Positions 25,790-35,192 of a stretch of 64,000 nucleotides of DNA are shown here, in pieces. How positions within the stretch are numbered: the first letter of the stretch is position 1; each line of letters starts with the position of its first letter. Below the pieces are notes generated by a model. That model was not told where the DNA came from, did not search any database, and saw only the letters and a list, made by a program, of their open reading frames with translations. A program made the position numbers and the translations under genes. The DNA is from Klebsiella michiganensis (GTDB taxonomy: Bacteria; Pseudomonadota; Gammaproteobacteria; Enterobacterales; Enterobacteriaceae): assembly GCA_000963575.1 (NCBI GenBank), contig CP011077.1, positions 3,224,001-3,288,000 of the forward strand. Reading direction: 5' to 3'.

Positions 25790-26195
25790 CACCCCAGCCC
25801 TCTCCCCCCCGGGGAGAGGGTGCAAAAACGGATTTATCCCGCTTTCTCTCCACTCCCGTTCAGGGACGGACTGCAAAACAGTCGAACTGCCCTGTCTTAT
25901 CCCCTATCCCTTTTAGGGAGAGGCGAAAAACAATCGAACTGCCCTGTCTTAACCCTATCTCTTTTAGGGAGAGGCGAAAAACAATCGAGCCGCCCTGTCT
26001 GATTCCTGCTCCTTGAGGGAGAGGGTGCAAAACAATCGAACTGCCTTGTCTTATCCCTACCCCTTGGAGGGAGAGGGCGCAAAACAATCGAACCGCCCTG
26101 TCTTAACCCTATCTCTTTTAGGGAGAGGCGAAAAACAATCGAACCGCCCAGCCTTATCCCCTCTCCCTTTTAGGGAGAGGGTTAGGGTGAGGGTA
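25790..26195. repeat. Tandem palindromic repeat array, period 51-52 bp, six units
   Basis: The array lies between the convergent metG and mdfA genes. The unit starts CAATCGAACYGCCCTGTCTT, then has CCCTATCTCTTTTAGGGAGAGG and GCGAAAAA. Unit starts at 25879, 25931, 25982, 26033, 26085 and 26136 give spacings of 52, 51, 51, 52 and 51. Each unit can form a CTCTCCC/GGGAGAGG hairpin. Because 51 is a multiple of three, frames stay open, but the predicted peptides are repeats of junk. The outer ends carry the CCCTCACCCTAACCC-type family motif. Confidence 0.9.
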
Positions 26196-26199
26196 AAAA

Positions 26200-27432
26200 T
26201 CAGGCGTCTCGTGCCTGCCCGACAGTTTTGTCCTTCAGGAACAACACCATCAGACCCAGCCAAATCAGCCCGCCCAGCAGGTTAAACAGGCTGAACAGAC
26301 CGTTACCGCCGAACTGGTAGGCGTGCTTGCTCAGCTCAATGCCGACGGTAAAGATCAGCATCTGCAGCATCCCCATCGCCGCCGACACCGTGCCTTTACT
26401 CATCTCGCTGGCGAACAGCGTCAGGCGCACCAGGCCGGCATTCGCCAGGCCGATACCAAAGGCATACAGGCTCAGGCCAGCCGTCATCCATAGATAAGCA
26501 TGAGAAGAGGCTACCGTGGCCACCGCCGCGACAATCAGGCCGGGCACAATCCACCAGCCGCCCATGATAATCAGGCTGCGCACGCTGCGGCGTGACGTCA
26601 GCTTCGCCAGGACCAGGTTACCGAGGATCAGCGCGCCGAAAATAGGCACCTGCAGCAGGCCGTATTCATAGCTGCTGAGATTCTCCCCGCTGATGATGAT
26701 CACCGGCGACTGGGCAATCCACGCCAGCAGCGGCAGGCTTACAAAGCCCGTCGCCAGCGCCCCAGAAACAAAACGCAGGTTTTTCAGCACCAGTTTGTAG
26801 TCGTGGCCAAGCTCTTTCAGGGAAAGCTTCTCGCCGAGGCGGGTCGCCGTTTCCGGCATCGCCTTGTGCAGCCCAAAGAAAGAGATGGCCGCCAGCAGCG
26901 CAAACAGAACGAACATGGTTTCCCAGGGAGCAACGTGGATCCACGCGGCGCCCACCAGCGGCCCAAGCAGGGGCGCAATCAGCGCAACGTTCGCCATCAG
27001 CGCGGTTATCTTGATGCAAACCGACTCTTCAAAGGACTCCTGAATAGCGGCGTAGCCCACCGCTCCAATAAAGCACAGGCTGACGCCCTGCAGAAAGCGC
27101 AGGAAGGTGAACTGCTGAATATCCTGGGCCAGCAGCGTCGCGAGGCAGGTGACGATAAACCATACCACGCCGGTGAGCATCACCGGGCGGCGGCCAATAC
27201 GGTCAGACAGCGGCCCCAGCAGCCACTGCAGGAACATACCGCCCGCCAGGTAAGCCGTCATTGAGGTCGGCACCCATTCCACGCCCGCCTGGAACTGATC
27301 CACTACGGCCAGCATCCCCGGCTGGATCATGTCATTGCCGATATAAGTTGAGAATTCGTAGAGCACCAGGCAAAGCGGGAACAGTAGCGCCTGACGGCCT
27401 AACGATTTGTTAGCTATCGTATTATGTTGCAT
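26200..27432 (-). CDS. mdfA: Multidrug efflux MFS transporter MdfA
   Basis: The 410-residue inner-membrane antiporter exports cationic and neutral drugs and also K+/Na+ for protons. It has twelve helices, with the essential membrane acids E26 and D34 in LVLYEFSTYIGND, and motif A as GPLSDRIGRRPV. The length equals E. coli MdfA. In E. coli it is next to ybjG, as here. Its stop is 5 bp from the tandem array. Confidence 0.96.
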   Translation of the reverse strand: MQHNTIANKSLGRQALLFPLCLVLYEFSTYIGNDMIQPGMLAVVDQFQAGVEWVPTSMTAYLAGGMFLQWLLGPLSDRIGRRPVMLTGVVWFIVTCLATLLAQDIQQFTFLRFLQGVSLCFIGAVGYAAIQESFEESVCIKITALMANVALIAPLLGPLVGAAWIHVAPWETMFVLFALLAAISFFGLHKAMPETATRLGEKLSLKELGHDYKLVLKNLRFVSGALATGFVSLPLLAWIAQSPVIIISGENLSSYEYGLLQVPIFGALILGNLVLAKLTSRRSVRSLIIMGGWWIVPGLIVAAVATVASSHAYLWMTAGLSLYAFGIGLANAGLVRLTLFASEMSKGTVSAAMGMLQMLIFTVGIELSKHAYQFGGNGLFSLFNLLGGLIWLGLMVLFLKDKTVGQARDA

Positions 27433-27625
27433 TCGGAACTCAGAAGATAAAGAAACGCGCAGAGTGTATTCAATTGCCCGTGCCAGCGGTAGTCAACGGC
27501 TGACAAATAGCACGGGGTGTAAAGCCGCGCACATCATACCTCAATTCTATTAAGGATTTCTTAATCTGTGATGAATATTCTGCTGCCATGAATCTCAGGT
27601 CAGCCCGGTCTTTACCAAATACAAG

Positions 27626-28348
27626 ATGAAATGTTTTCCTAAACCAACGGTAAATAAGACAAAACTGCTTTACCGTCTACCGCCCCGCTTCTATCTTTTC
27701 CAACTTTGCATCCTGATAATACTGGCTGCAGTTTTTAGCTGGCTCTCCAGGGATGAAGGACTGGATCGCTGGCTAACGGGGCTCTGGTTTGATGCAGCCA
27801 GCCGCAGTTTCCCGCTGCAAAACGATCGGCTGATGGATTTGCTCAACCACCGTCTGTTAAAGGACCTGGTGATTGCCGGCGGCGTTATCGCGCTGTTGTG
27901 GGGGGTCTGGCGCCGTCAGCCGCGGCTGGTCGTGGTGGCTTTGCTCATCGGGCTTGGGGCATTAACGGTCGGCGTCCTGAAAGGCTTTAGCCACCACTCC
28001 TGCCCGTGGAGTCTGGTGGAATACGGCGGGAATGCAGCCTCGTATCCGCTTTTCGGCATGGCACCGGCTGACAGCGGGCCTGGGAGATGTTTTCCAGGCG
28101 GCCATGCCTCCAGCGGCTTTGGCGTGATGGCACTGTTTTTCTTGTTTTACCGTGAACGTCCGCGCCTGGCGTGGTTTTTCCTCGGCCTTGGCGTGTTTCT
28201 CGGCTTGAGCATGGGATACGGCCAGGTGATGCGCGGCGCGCACTTTTTCAGCCACAACCTGTGGGCAGGTTGGTGGGTATGGTTAACCCAGGTGGTGCTT
28301 TATGGCGCGATATCCACCTGGTCAGTTAAAGCACAGGACAAGTCATGA
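27626..28348 (+). CDS. PAP2-family phosphatase, not recognised
   Basis: This 240-residue membrane protein has about five or six hydrophobic helices and the three PAP2 motifs, slightly altered. C1 is KGFSHHSCPW (Cys where Arg is usual), C2 is CFPGGHASSG, and C3 is RGAHFFSHNLWAGW. Such proteins remove phosphate from lipid pyrophosphates or lipid A. It is not E. coli LpxT or PgpB as I remember them. The last base triplet overlaps the start of ybjG (ATGA), so the two phosphatases are translated together. E. coli has only ybjG at this position. Confidence 0.8.
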   Translation: MKCFPKPTVNKTKLLYRLPPRFYLFQLCILIILAAVFSWLSRDEGLDRWLTGLWFDAASRSFPLQNDRLMDLLNHRLLKDLVIAGGVIALLWGVWRRQPRLVVVALLIGLGALTVGVLKGFSHHSCPWSLVEYGGNAASYPLFGMAPADSGPGRCFPGGHASSGFGVMALFFLFYRERPRLAWFFLGLGVFLGLSMGYGQVMRGAHFFSHNLWAGWWVWLTQVVLYGAISTWSVKAQDKS

Positions 28349-28953
28349 TGGAAATGCTCAACCAGAATCTGTTTTTGCTCATTAATGCCACCCCGTCGTC
28401 GCCGGAGTGGATGATAAAGCTGGCAATATTCCTCGCCCGGGATCTGATCAGTATCGTCCCGCTGCTGATCGTCGTGCTCTGGCTGTGGGGCCAGCGCAAG
28501 CAGATGCCGGCCCAGCGCCAGGTGGTGATCAAAACCGGTATGGCGCTGGTTATCAGCGTGGTGCTGTCGTGGATCATCGGCCACCTGTTCCCGCACCCTC
28601 GCCCTTTTGTGGTCGGGCTGGGCTACAACTTCCTGCACCATGCGCCGGATGACTCTTTCCCTAGCGATCACGGCACGGTAATTTTCACCTTTGCCCTGGC
28701 ATTTTTGTGCTGGCACCGCATCTGGTCCGGCGTGATGCTGTTTGCTATCGGCTGTGCGATTGCCTGGTCCCGCGTCTACCTCGGCGTGCACTGGCCGCTG
28801 GATATGCTCGGCGGCCTGCTGGTCGGGATGAGCGCCTGCCTGCTATCGCAGATAGTCTGGAACCTGCGCGGGCCACAAATCCATCAGCGCCTGCACCAAA
28901 TCTACCGCTACTGCTTCGCGCTGCCCATCCGTAAAGGCTGGGTGCGTGACTAA
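28345..28953 (+). CDS. ybjG: Undecaprenyl-pyrophosphate phosphatase (YbjG/BcrC type)
   Basis: The 202-residue inner-membrane protein dephosphorylates undecaprenyl pyrophosphate to recycle the cell-wall lipid carrier. The PAP2 motifs are HLFPHPRPF, DDSFPSDHGT and SRVYLGVHWPLDMLGG. The C-terminus (YRYCFALPIRKGWVRD) is nearly the same as E. coli YbjG. It starts at an ATGATG that overlaps the stop of the preceding PAP2 gene. Confidence 0.93.
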   Translation: MMEMLNQNLFLLINATPSSPEWMIKLAIFLARDLISIVPLLIVVLWLWGQRKQMPAQRQVVIKTGMALVISVVLSWIIGHLFPHPRPFVVGLGYNFLHHAPDDSFPSDHGTVIFTFALAFLCWHRIWSGVMLFAIGCAIAWSRVYLGVHWPLDMLGGLLVGMSACLLSQIVWNLRGPQIHQRLHQIYRYCFALPIRKGWVRD

Positions 28954-28984
28954 GCGGTTCACCACAGGTAAAATGCGTTAACTT

Positions 28985-29032
28985 TATTTCCCCTCACCCT
29001 AACCCTCTCCCCCGCAGGGGCGAGGGGATAAA
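28985..29032. repeat. Palindromic repeat in front of deoR
   Basis: TTTCCCCTCACCCTAACCCT runs into CTCCCCCGCAGGGGCGAGGG. It is a family member lying only 15 bp before the deoR start, so it is in the transcribed leader or the promoter of deoR. Confidence 0.8.
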
Positions 29033-29046
29033 ACGCAGAAAGGCCT

Positions 29047-29811
29047 ATGGAAACCCGCCGTGACGAACGCATCACCCGCCTGGTACAGGCGCTGAAGCGC
29101 AGCGACAAAATTCATCTAAAAGAAGCCGCTCAGCTGCTGGGCGTCTCCGAAATGACCATCCGCCGCGATATTAACAGCGAGCCGGGTCAGGTGGTTCTGC
29201 TGGGGGGATATGTGGTGCTGGAGCCTCGCAGCGCCGGGGCCAGCCACTATCTGCTGAGCGATGAAAAAACGCGTCAGGTTGAAGAGAAGCGTCACGCCGC
29301 CAGGCTCGCTGCGCAACATGTTCGACCGCGCCAGACGGTGTTCTTCGACTGCGGAACCACCACGCCTTACATCATCGATGCCCTTGACGACGATCTGCCT
29401 TTCACCGGCCTGTGCTATTCCCTCAACACCTTTTTGGCCCTGCAGGATAAGCCGAATTGTCGGGTAATCTTGAGCGGGGGTGAGTTTCACGCCAGCAACG
29501 CGATTTTTAATCCGATTAGCTTTCAGGAATGTCTGGGGAATATCTGCCCGGATATTGCGTTTTTATCGGCGGCAGGCGTCCATCTGCGCTACGGCGCGAC
29601 TTGCTTTAATCTGAATGAACTGGCGGTTAAACATTGGGCGCTGAGCATGGCCCAGCGTAAAATTTTGGTGGTGGACGATACTAAGTTTGGCAAGGTACGC
29701 CCCGCCTGCATGGGGCCGCTGACGGCGTTTGATACTCTTATTACCAACCGGCCTCCCGCCGCGGAGTTTATAGACTTTGCCGCGGCGGAAAACCTGACGT
29801 TAGAGTGGTAG
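29047..29811 (+). CDS. deoR: Deoxyribose operon repressor DeoR
   Basis: The 254-residue DeoR-family regulator has an N-terminal helix-turn-helix (HLKEAAQLLGVSEMTIRRDI) and a sugar-phosphate sensor domain (DCGTTTPYIIDALDD, and a C-terminal ILVVDDTKFGK). Length and neighbours (ybjG, dacC) match E. coli deoR (252). It represses the deo genes until deoxyribose-5-phosphate binds. Confidence 0.94.
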   Translation: METRRDERITRLVQALKRSDKIHLKEAAQLLGVSEMTIRRDINSEPGQVVLLGGYVVLEPRSAGASHYLLSDEKTRQVEEKRHAARLAAQHVRPRQTVFFDCGTTTPYIIDALDDDLPFTGLCYSLNTFLALQDKPNCRVILSGGEFHASNAIFNPISFQECLGNICPDIAFLSAAGVHLRYGATCFNLNELAVKHWALSMAQRKILVVDDTKFGKVRPACMGPLTAFDTLITNRPPAAEFIDFAAAENLTLEW

Positions 29812-29815
29812 GCGC

Positions 29816-31021
29816 TTAGGAGAACCAGCTGCCAAACCAGCCGTGGAGCTTCATCAGCACAAAGTCCCACATGCGGCTTAAGAAACCGCCCTCTTCTACC
29901 GGCTCCATCACCAGCAGCGGACGCTGTTCAATGGATTTACCGTTAAGCTGGAAGTCGATGGTGCCGACCGCCTGGCCTTTTTTCAGCGGGGCGGTGAGCT
30001 GTGGTTCATTCAGCGTAAAGCTGGCTTTCAGGTTCTTCAACTGGCCACGAGGAATCGTCACCGAGCCACCCTCACCGGCACCAAGATTGACTTCACTCTT
30101 ATCGCCAAACCAGACGCGCTGAGTCACGAAAGTCGCGTCAGGCTTAATTGGCGTCACGGTTTCGAAGAAGCGGAAGCCCCAGGTCAGCAGCTTTTCGCTT
30201 TCGTTAAAGCGAATTCGGTCGGTTTTCGTTCCCAACACGACGGAAATCAGGCGCATATCGCCGGAGGTTGCCGACGCGACCAGGTTGTAGCCCGCCCCTT
30301 CGGTGGTACCGGTCTTCATACCATCAACGTTGAGGTTAGAGCTCCACAGCAGGCGGTTACGGTTCGGCTGCTTGATATTGTTAAAGGTGAACTCTTTCTC
30401 TTTATGCACCGCGTACTCTTCCGGTACGTCATGGATCAGCGCCTGGCCCAGCAGCGCCATGTCGCGCGCGGTGCTGTACTGCCCTGGTGCATCCAGGCCG
30501 TGAACGGTTTTAAAGGTGGTGTTGGTGAGTTTGAGCTTTTGCGCGTAGTTGTTCATCAGGCTGACAAACGAGTCCTGACTGCCCGCCACATAGTCGGCAA
30601 TTGCAATGCTGGCGTCGTTTCCGGACTGAATAATGACGCCTTTGTTCAGGTCTTCCACTGAAACTTTGTCGCCCGGTTTCAGGAACATCAGCGAAGAGCC
30701 GCGCAGCACCGGGTTGCCGGTAGCCCAGGCATCTTTCCCGATAGTCACCATATCCGTCAGGTGAATTTTGCCTGCTTTTAGCGCCTGCCCTACCACGTAG
30801 CTGGTCATCAGCTTGGTCAGACTTGCCGGATCGAGCTTGTCGTCGGCATTTCCTTCCGCCAGCACCTTGCCACTGGCGTAATCCATTAAAATCCAGGCTT
30901 TTGCATCAACCTGGGGTGCATCTGCGGTCTGCTCAGCGCTCAGCGCAGGAGCCGCTATCAGCAGCAGGGTTGTCCCTGCGACTAAACCACGTAGTGTTGC
31001 CGGCATTTGCAAGCTCTTCAT
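29816..31021 (-). CDS. dacC: Penicillin-binding protein 6, D-alanyl-D-alanine carboxypeptidase
   Basis: The 401-residue protein starts at the ATG at 31019-31021 (MKSLQMPATLRGL); the upstream extension is unneeded. It has a signal peptide to about residue 28 and the three penicillin-binding motifs: S67-xx-K70 (SLTK), S133-G-N135 and K236-T-G. A C-terminal amphipathic helix (MWDFVLMKLHGWFGSWFS) anchors it to the inner membrane. It trims terminal D-Ala from peptidoglycan. It is convergent with deoR, with a 4-bp gap. Confidence 0.96.
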   Translation of the reverse strand: MKSLQMPATLRGLVAGTTLLLIAAPALSAEQTADAPQVDAKAWILMDYASGKVLAEGNADDKLDPASLTKLMTSYVVGQALKAGKIHLTDMVTIGKDAWATGNPVLRGSSLMFLKPGDKVSVEDLNKGVIIQSGNDASIAIADYVAGSQDSFVSLMNNYAQKLKLTNTTFKTVHGLDAPGQYSTARDMALLGQALIHDVPEEYAVHKEKEFTFNNIKQPNRNRLLWSSNLNVDGMKTGTTEGAGYNLVASATSGDMRLISVVLGTKTDRIRFNESEKLLTWGFRFFETVTPIKPDATFVTQRVWFGDKSEVNLGAGEGGSVTIPRGQLKNLKASFTLNEPQLTAPLKKGQAVGTIDFQLNGKSIEQRPLLVMEPVEEGGFLSRMWDFVLMKLHGWFGSWFS

Positions 31022-31269
31022 AAAACCACCTGAGTATCCATTCTTAAAAAATTCACGGCGCGCACCGCCACCCAAAAGTCAGGATGTGAGTAATAACGCA
31101 CGAATCCACTTAAAGAAACATAGAGTTGGTAAAGTTTTTTAAGTTTATTCGATATCTGCACGAGTTGCCGCCGTCACGCCATTTTTTTTAGCTTCGGTTG
31201 AGAAACAGTGGTGTTTTCGTGACCGGAGCCGGGCATACTCGATGTCCACCTGCAAAAAAAGGAACCACC

Positions 31270-31896
31270 ATGATTACCGTTTGGGGCAGAGATAACTCCA
31301 CCAATGTAAAAAAAGTGCTGTGGTGTCTGGAAGAGCTGCAACTGCCGTACCGCTCCGTTCCTGCGGGGGGGAAATTTGGCCTGACGCACGATGCCGATTA
31401 CCTGGCGATGAACCCGAATGGCCTGGTGCCGTGCATTCACGATGACGCATACGGGCTGACGCTGTGGGAATCCAATACCATCGTCCGTTACCTGGCGGCA
31501 GAATATGGCCGTGACTCGCTGTGGGTGAATGCTCCGGCAGAGCGGGCCAAAGGGGAAAAATGGATGGACTGGTCCGCCACGGCGGTGTCCGGCCCTTACC
31601 GCGGCGTATACGCCAGCCTGGTCAGAACCCCACCGGAAGAGCGAGATAGTAAGCTGATTGAGCAAAGCATTGCGGCCTGCAACAAGCTGTTTGCCATTGC
31701 GGATGCAGAATTGGCTAAACAACCGTGGTTGGGTGGCGAAGCCTTTGGCCTGGGCGACCTCGCATTTGGCCCGCAAATCTACAGCCTGCTCAATCTCGAT
31801 ATTCCATGGGATGCGGTGCCAAACCTCCAGCGCTGGTATCAGCAGCTGACCCAGCGCCCGGCGTTCAAGAAAATTGTGATGATCCCGCTCACCTGA
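31270..31896 (+). CDS. gstB: Glutathione S-transferase GstB
   Basis: The 208-residue protein starts at the ATG at 31270 after AAAGGAACC; longer in-frame starts are not supported. The N-terminal thioredoxin-like domain holds the glutathione site (WGRDNSTNVKKVLWCLEEL, NPNGLVPCIH, LWESNTIVRYL) and a helical C-terminal domain follows. The length equals E. coli GstB (208), in the same place beside dacC and yliI. It conjugates glutathione to electrophiles such as bromoacetate in E. coli. Confidence 0.93.
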   Translation: MITVWGRDNSTNVKKVLWCLEELQLPYRSVPAGGKFGLTHDADYLAMNPNGLVPCIHDDAYGLTLWESNTIVRYLAAEYGRDSLWVNAPAERAKGEKWMDWSATAVSGPYRGVYASLVRTPPEERDSKLIEQSIAACNKLFAIADAELAKQPWLGGEAFGLGDLAFGPQIYSLLNLDIPWDAVPNLQRWYQQLTQRPAFKKIVMIPLT

Positions 31897-31897
31897 T

Positions 31898-33019
31898 TTA
31901 GCTTTCCGTCGGGCTAATTTTTAGCAGCTCGCCGTCAGATTCGTCGGTCAGGACATACAGATAGCCGTCCGGGCCGACGCGCACATCGCGAATACGCTTC
32001 TTACGATCGCCCAGCAGCCGCTGCTCACCCGTCACCTTGTCGCCGTCCAGCGTCAGCTCAATCAGATTCTTTTCTTTAAGCGCGCCGATAAACAGCTTAC
32101 CCTTCCATTGCGGGAAGGTGTCAGCGGAATAAAACGCCATGCCGCTTATTGCAGGAGAGACTTTCCAGTAATGTATCGGCTGCTCGGTGCCTTCAACCTC
32201 TCCCCCTTTAGCCTCAGGGATCTTCAGTCCGCTGTAGTTAACGCCCCAGGTCGCCAGCGGCCAGCCGTAGTTTTTCCCGGCTGCCGGGATATTGATCTCA
32301 TCGCCACCTCTCGGCCCGTGCTCATTTAACCACAGCTCGCCGTTGGCTGGATTAATGGCTAATCCCTGCGGGTTACGGTGCCCGTAAGACCAAATTTCAG
32401 GCCGGGCGCCCGGCTTGCCCACAAATGGGTTGTCCTGAGGTATGCCCCCCTCGGCATTAAGCCGCACCACTTTGCCCTGCAGCTTATCGAGGTCCTGGGC
32501 CGTGGCGCGCTCGTTGTTCTCTCCCAGCGCGATAAACACATGACCTTGCCCGTCAAACGCCATGCGCCCGCCGAAATGATTGCCGGTGGAGAGTTTTGGC
32601 GTCTGGCGGAACACGACCTTGAAGTTTTCCAGCCGTTTCAGATCCTGGCTTAACGTCCCATACCCGACTGCGGTACCGGCTTTATTGTCGCTGCCGCCTT
32701 CGGCAAAGCTAAGCCATACGCGGCGGCTACTGGCAAAATCCGGGGCCAGCACAACGTCCAGCAAACCACCCTGTCCGTGAGCCCAGACCACGGGCACGCC
32801 GCTAATGGGCGCAGATAAGCCTTTGTCCTGCTGCCACAGATGCAGCTCCCCGCCGCGCAGGGTAATCAACATCCCCTGGTTATCAGGTAAAAAATCCAGC
32901 GCCCACGGATGAGGCAGATCGGTTTGCAATACCTCAACGTTGGTTTTGGCGGCCAGCGTAAAAGAGGCAGAGAAAAGCAGCGTGGCGGCAATAAGCGTGC
33001 GGGACGGGAACGGCGGCAT
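31898..33019 (-). CDS. yliI: PQQ-dependent aldose sugar dehydrogenase YliI
   Basis: This 373-residue periplasmic protein has a signal peptide (1-23, ending TLAA). It is a six-bladed propeller of the glucose/sorbosone dehydrogenase type, with motifs LPHPWALDFLPDNQGMLIT, the HFGGRMAFD region, and NEHGPRGGDEINIP near the cofactor site. It oxidises aldoses when the PQQ cofactor is available. No PQQ synthesis genes lie in this window. It is convergent with gstB (1-bp gap). Confidence 0.93.
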   Translation of the reverse strand: MPPFPSRTLIAATLLFSASFTLAAKTNVEVLQTDLPHPWALDFLPDNQGMLITLRGGELHLWQQDKGLSAPISGVPVVWAHGQGGLLDVVLAPDFASSRRVWLSFAEGGSDNKAGTAVGYGTLSQDLKRLENFKVVFRQTPKLSTGNHFGGRMAFDGQGHVFIALGENNERATAQDLDKLQGKVVRLNAEGGIPQDNPFVGKPGARPEIWSYGHRNPQGLAINPANGELWLNEHGPRGGDEINIPAAGKNYGWPLATWGVNYSGLKIPEAKGGEVEGTEQPIHYWKVSPAISGMAFYSADTFPQWKGKLFIGALKEKNLIELTLDGDKVTGEQRLLGDRKKRIRDVRVGPDGYLYVLTDESDGELLKISPTES

Positions 33020-33130
33020 GGTAATCTCCTGGTTTAGGCTATCCGTTAAGGGTAGCCGCCGGAGATAATCTAATGCCCGGTTTTACATAACATTAAGAAC
33101 GGGGAGCGAAACAGGCTCCCCGCGCCCGGT

Positions 33131-33514
33131 TCAGGCTTCGATGGCCTTCCCGCGTGCCGCCAGCGCATTCAGGCTCCGGGAGAGCAGCATCAGGCTGGCC
33201 TCAAGCTTCGCCGCATCAACCGCGATGTATTGCGGGCAGTCTTTGCGCCCGCTCATCAGGCAAAGTGCCGCGGATGAACAGGCTTCAACGGCATGGCGGA
33301 AATCATCTTTTTCATCATCTGGCAGGCTCGCCTGCAGCATAAAGGCGGCGTCGTGGCTCCGATGGCAGACATCAAGCAAGCGACCCCGCAGCAGTTCGCT
33401 TTCGCTGACAGACATGTACCCTTTGGCCTTTCTCAACGCCAGATAGGCGGCGATCTCTCCCTTCGCGACCTTCAGTTTTTGCAGCAGGTCGTTTTTGAGT
33501 GTTCGTCCGGACAT
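33131..33514 (-). CDS. bssR: Biofilm regulator BssR
   Basis: The 127-residue helical protein is the same length as E. coli BssR and lies between yliI and rimO as in E. coli. A good GGAGGATG site precedes the start. BssR affects biofilm and indole/AI-2 signalling. It has no clear enzymatic motif, and the mechanism is unknown. Confidence 0.93.
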   Translation of the reverse strand: MSGRTLKNDLLQKLKVAKGEIAAYLALRKAKGYMSVSESELLRGRLLDVCHRSHDAAFMLQASLPDDEKDDFRHAVEACSSAALCLMSGRKDCPQYIAVDAAKLEASLMLLSRSLNALAARGKAIEA

Positions 33515-33758
33515 AGTGCATCCTCCTCGTGGGCTAATCGTTAATCCACAGCCAAAGTATGGTCAAAAGACCAAGGTTTCGCGGCCATTATCTTTCGCAT
33601 TTGGTGCTGTTTCGTGGGCCAGCCGCAGCGCGCAGTGGTTAAACCGAAGTGGAATAAATCACCTAAAACGCAAACTGCAATTCTCCAGTACAAATTCCCG
33701 CCCAACCTCTGTAGAATCCCTGCCCTAATCTTTCTAATAATCGAACACTTTTTAAGCT

Positions 33759-35084
33759 ATGAGCAATGTGACCCAACAGCCCCGTATCGGGTTTGTCTCC
33801 CTCGGCTGCCCGAAAAACCTCGTGGACTCCGAACGCATCCTGACTGAACTGCGCACCGAAGGTTATGACGTGGTGCCAAGCTATGACGACGCCGACATGG
33901 TTATCGTCAACACCTGCGGCTTTATCGACAGCGCCGTACAGGAATCGCTGGAAGCCATCGGCGAAGCGCTGAACGAAAACGGTAAGGTGATTGTCACCGG
34001 TTGCCTGGGCGCAAAAGAAGATCAGATCCGTGAAGTACATCCGAAGGTGCTGGAAATCACCGGCCCGCACAGCTATGAGCAGGTTCTGCAGCACGTTCAT
34101 CACTACGTGCCAAAACCTCAGCACAACCCGTTCCTGAGCCTGGTGCCGGAACAGGGCGTGAAGCTGACGCCGCGCCATTACGCGTATCTGAAAATTTCCG
34201 AAGGCTGCAACCATCGCTGCACCTTCTGCATTATCCCGTCCATGCGTGGCGATCTGGACAGCCGCCCAATCGGCGACGTGCTGGCAGAGGCAAAACGTTT
34301 GGTTGAAGCGGGCGTGAAAGAGCTGCTGGTGATCTCCCAGGATACGTCCGCTTACGGCGTGGACGTCAAGCACCGCACCGGTTTCTGGAACGGTGCCCCG
34401 GTCAAAACCAGCATGGTGAGCCTGTGTGAGCAGTTGGCTAAACTGGGCGTCTGGACGCGCCTGCATTACGTTTACCCGTACCCGCACGTTGACGATGTGA
34501 TCCCGCTGATGGCGGAAGGCAAGATTCTGCCGTACCTCGATATCCCGCTGCAGCACGCCAGCCCGCGCATTCTGAAGCTGATGAAGCGTCCTGGCTCTGC
34601 GGATCGCCAGCTGCAGCGCATCAAGCAGTGGCGTGAAATCTGCCCGGATCTGACCCTGCGTTCGACCTTTATCGTCGGCTTCCCGGGTGAAACCGAAGAA
34701 GACTTCGAGATGCTGCTCGATTTCCTGAAAGAAGCGCGTCTGGATCGCGTGGGCTGCTTCAAATACAGCCCGGTGGACGGCGCGACCGCCAACGAACTGC
34801 CGGACCAGGTGCCGGAAGAAGTGAAAGAAGAGCGCTGGAACCGCTTTATGCAGCTGCAGCAGAAGATCTCTGCCGAGCGCCTGCAGGAAAAAGTGGGCCG
34901 CGAGATTCTGGTCATGGTTGATGAAGTGGACGAAGAAGGTGCCATTGGCCGCAGCATGGCGGATGCACCAGAAATCGACGGCGCAGTTTACCTGAATGGC
35001 GAAACGAAGCTGAAACCAGGCGACGTTGTCCGGGTGAAAGTTGAAAACGCGGATGAGTACGATCTGTGGGGATCGGTGGTTTAA
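33759..35084 (+). CDS. rimO: Ribosomal protein S12 methylthiotransferase RimO
   Basis: The 441-residue radical-SAM enzyme adds a methylthio group to Asp of ribosomal protein S12. The auxiliary cluster Cys residues are C17, C53 and C82. The radical-SAM CxxxCxxC is C150, C154, C157 (EGCNHRCTFCIIPS). A TRAM domain forms the last 65 residues. The length equals E. coli RimO. The non-coding element begins about 40 bp after its stop. Confidence 0.97.
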   Translation: MSNVTQQPRIGFVSLGCPKNLVDSERILTELRTEGYDVVPSYDDADMVIVNTCGFIDSAVQESLEAIGEALNENGKVIVTGCLGAKEDQIREVHPKVLEITGPHSYEQVLQHVHHYVPKPQHNPFLSLVPEQGVKLTPRHYAYLKISEGCNHRCTFCIIPSMRGDLDSRPIGDVLAEAKRLVEAGVKELLVISQDTSAYGVDVKHRTGFWNGAPVKTSMVSLCEQLAKLGVWTRLHYVYPYPHVDDVIPLMAEGKILPYLDIPLQHASPRILKLMKRPGSADRQLQRIKQWREICPDLTLRSTFIVGFPGETEEDFEMLLDFLKEARLDRVGCFKYSPVDGATANELPDQVPEEVKEERWNRFMQLQQKISAERLQEKVGREILVMVDEVDEEGAIGRSMADAPEIDGAVYLNGETKLKPGDVVRVKVENADEYDLWGSVV

Positions 35085-35135
35085 TTTTTTCTGCCCGTCG
35101 GAACCGTGACCGCAAACCTTCTATGAGGGCTCAGT

Positions 35136-35156
35136 TAAGGTTCCGTTCACTTCCAG
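35136..35156 (+). repeat. Left terminal inverted repeat of the element
   Basis: The 21 bases are perfectly complementary to 35692-35712. Further out, GAGGGCT (35125-35131) matches the reverse complement of the sequence after the right repeat with a one-base gap. Confidence 0.9.
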
Positions 35157-35192
35157 CCCTGTTTCACATGCCACCACAGAACTTGTGAACGA

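Noticed and set aside
25860..26285. Open frames on both strands through the 51-bp array
   Set aside because: Frames stay open because the period is divisible by three. The peptides are simple repeats with no start signals or relatives.
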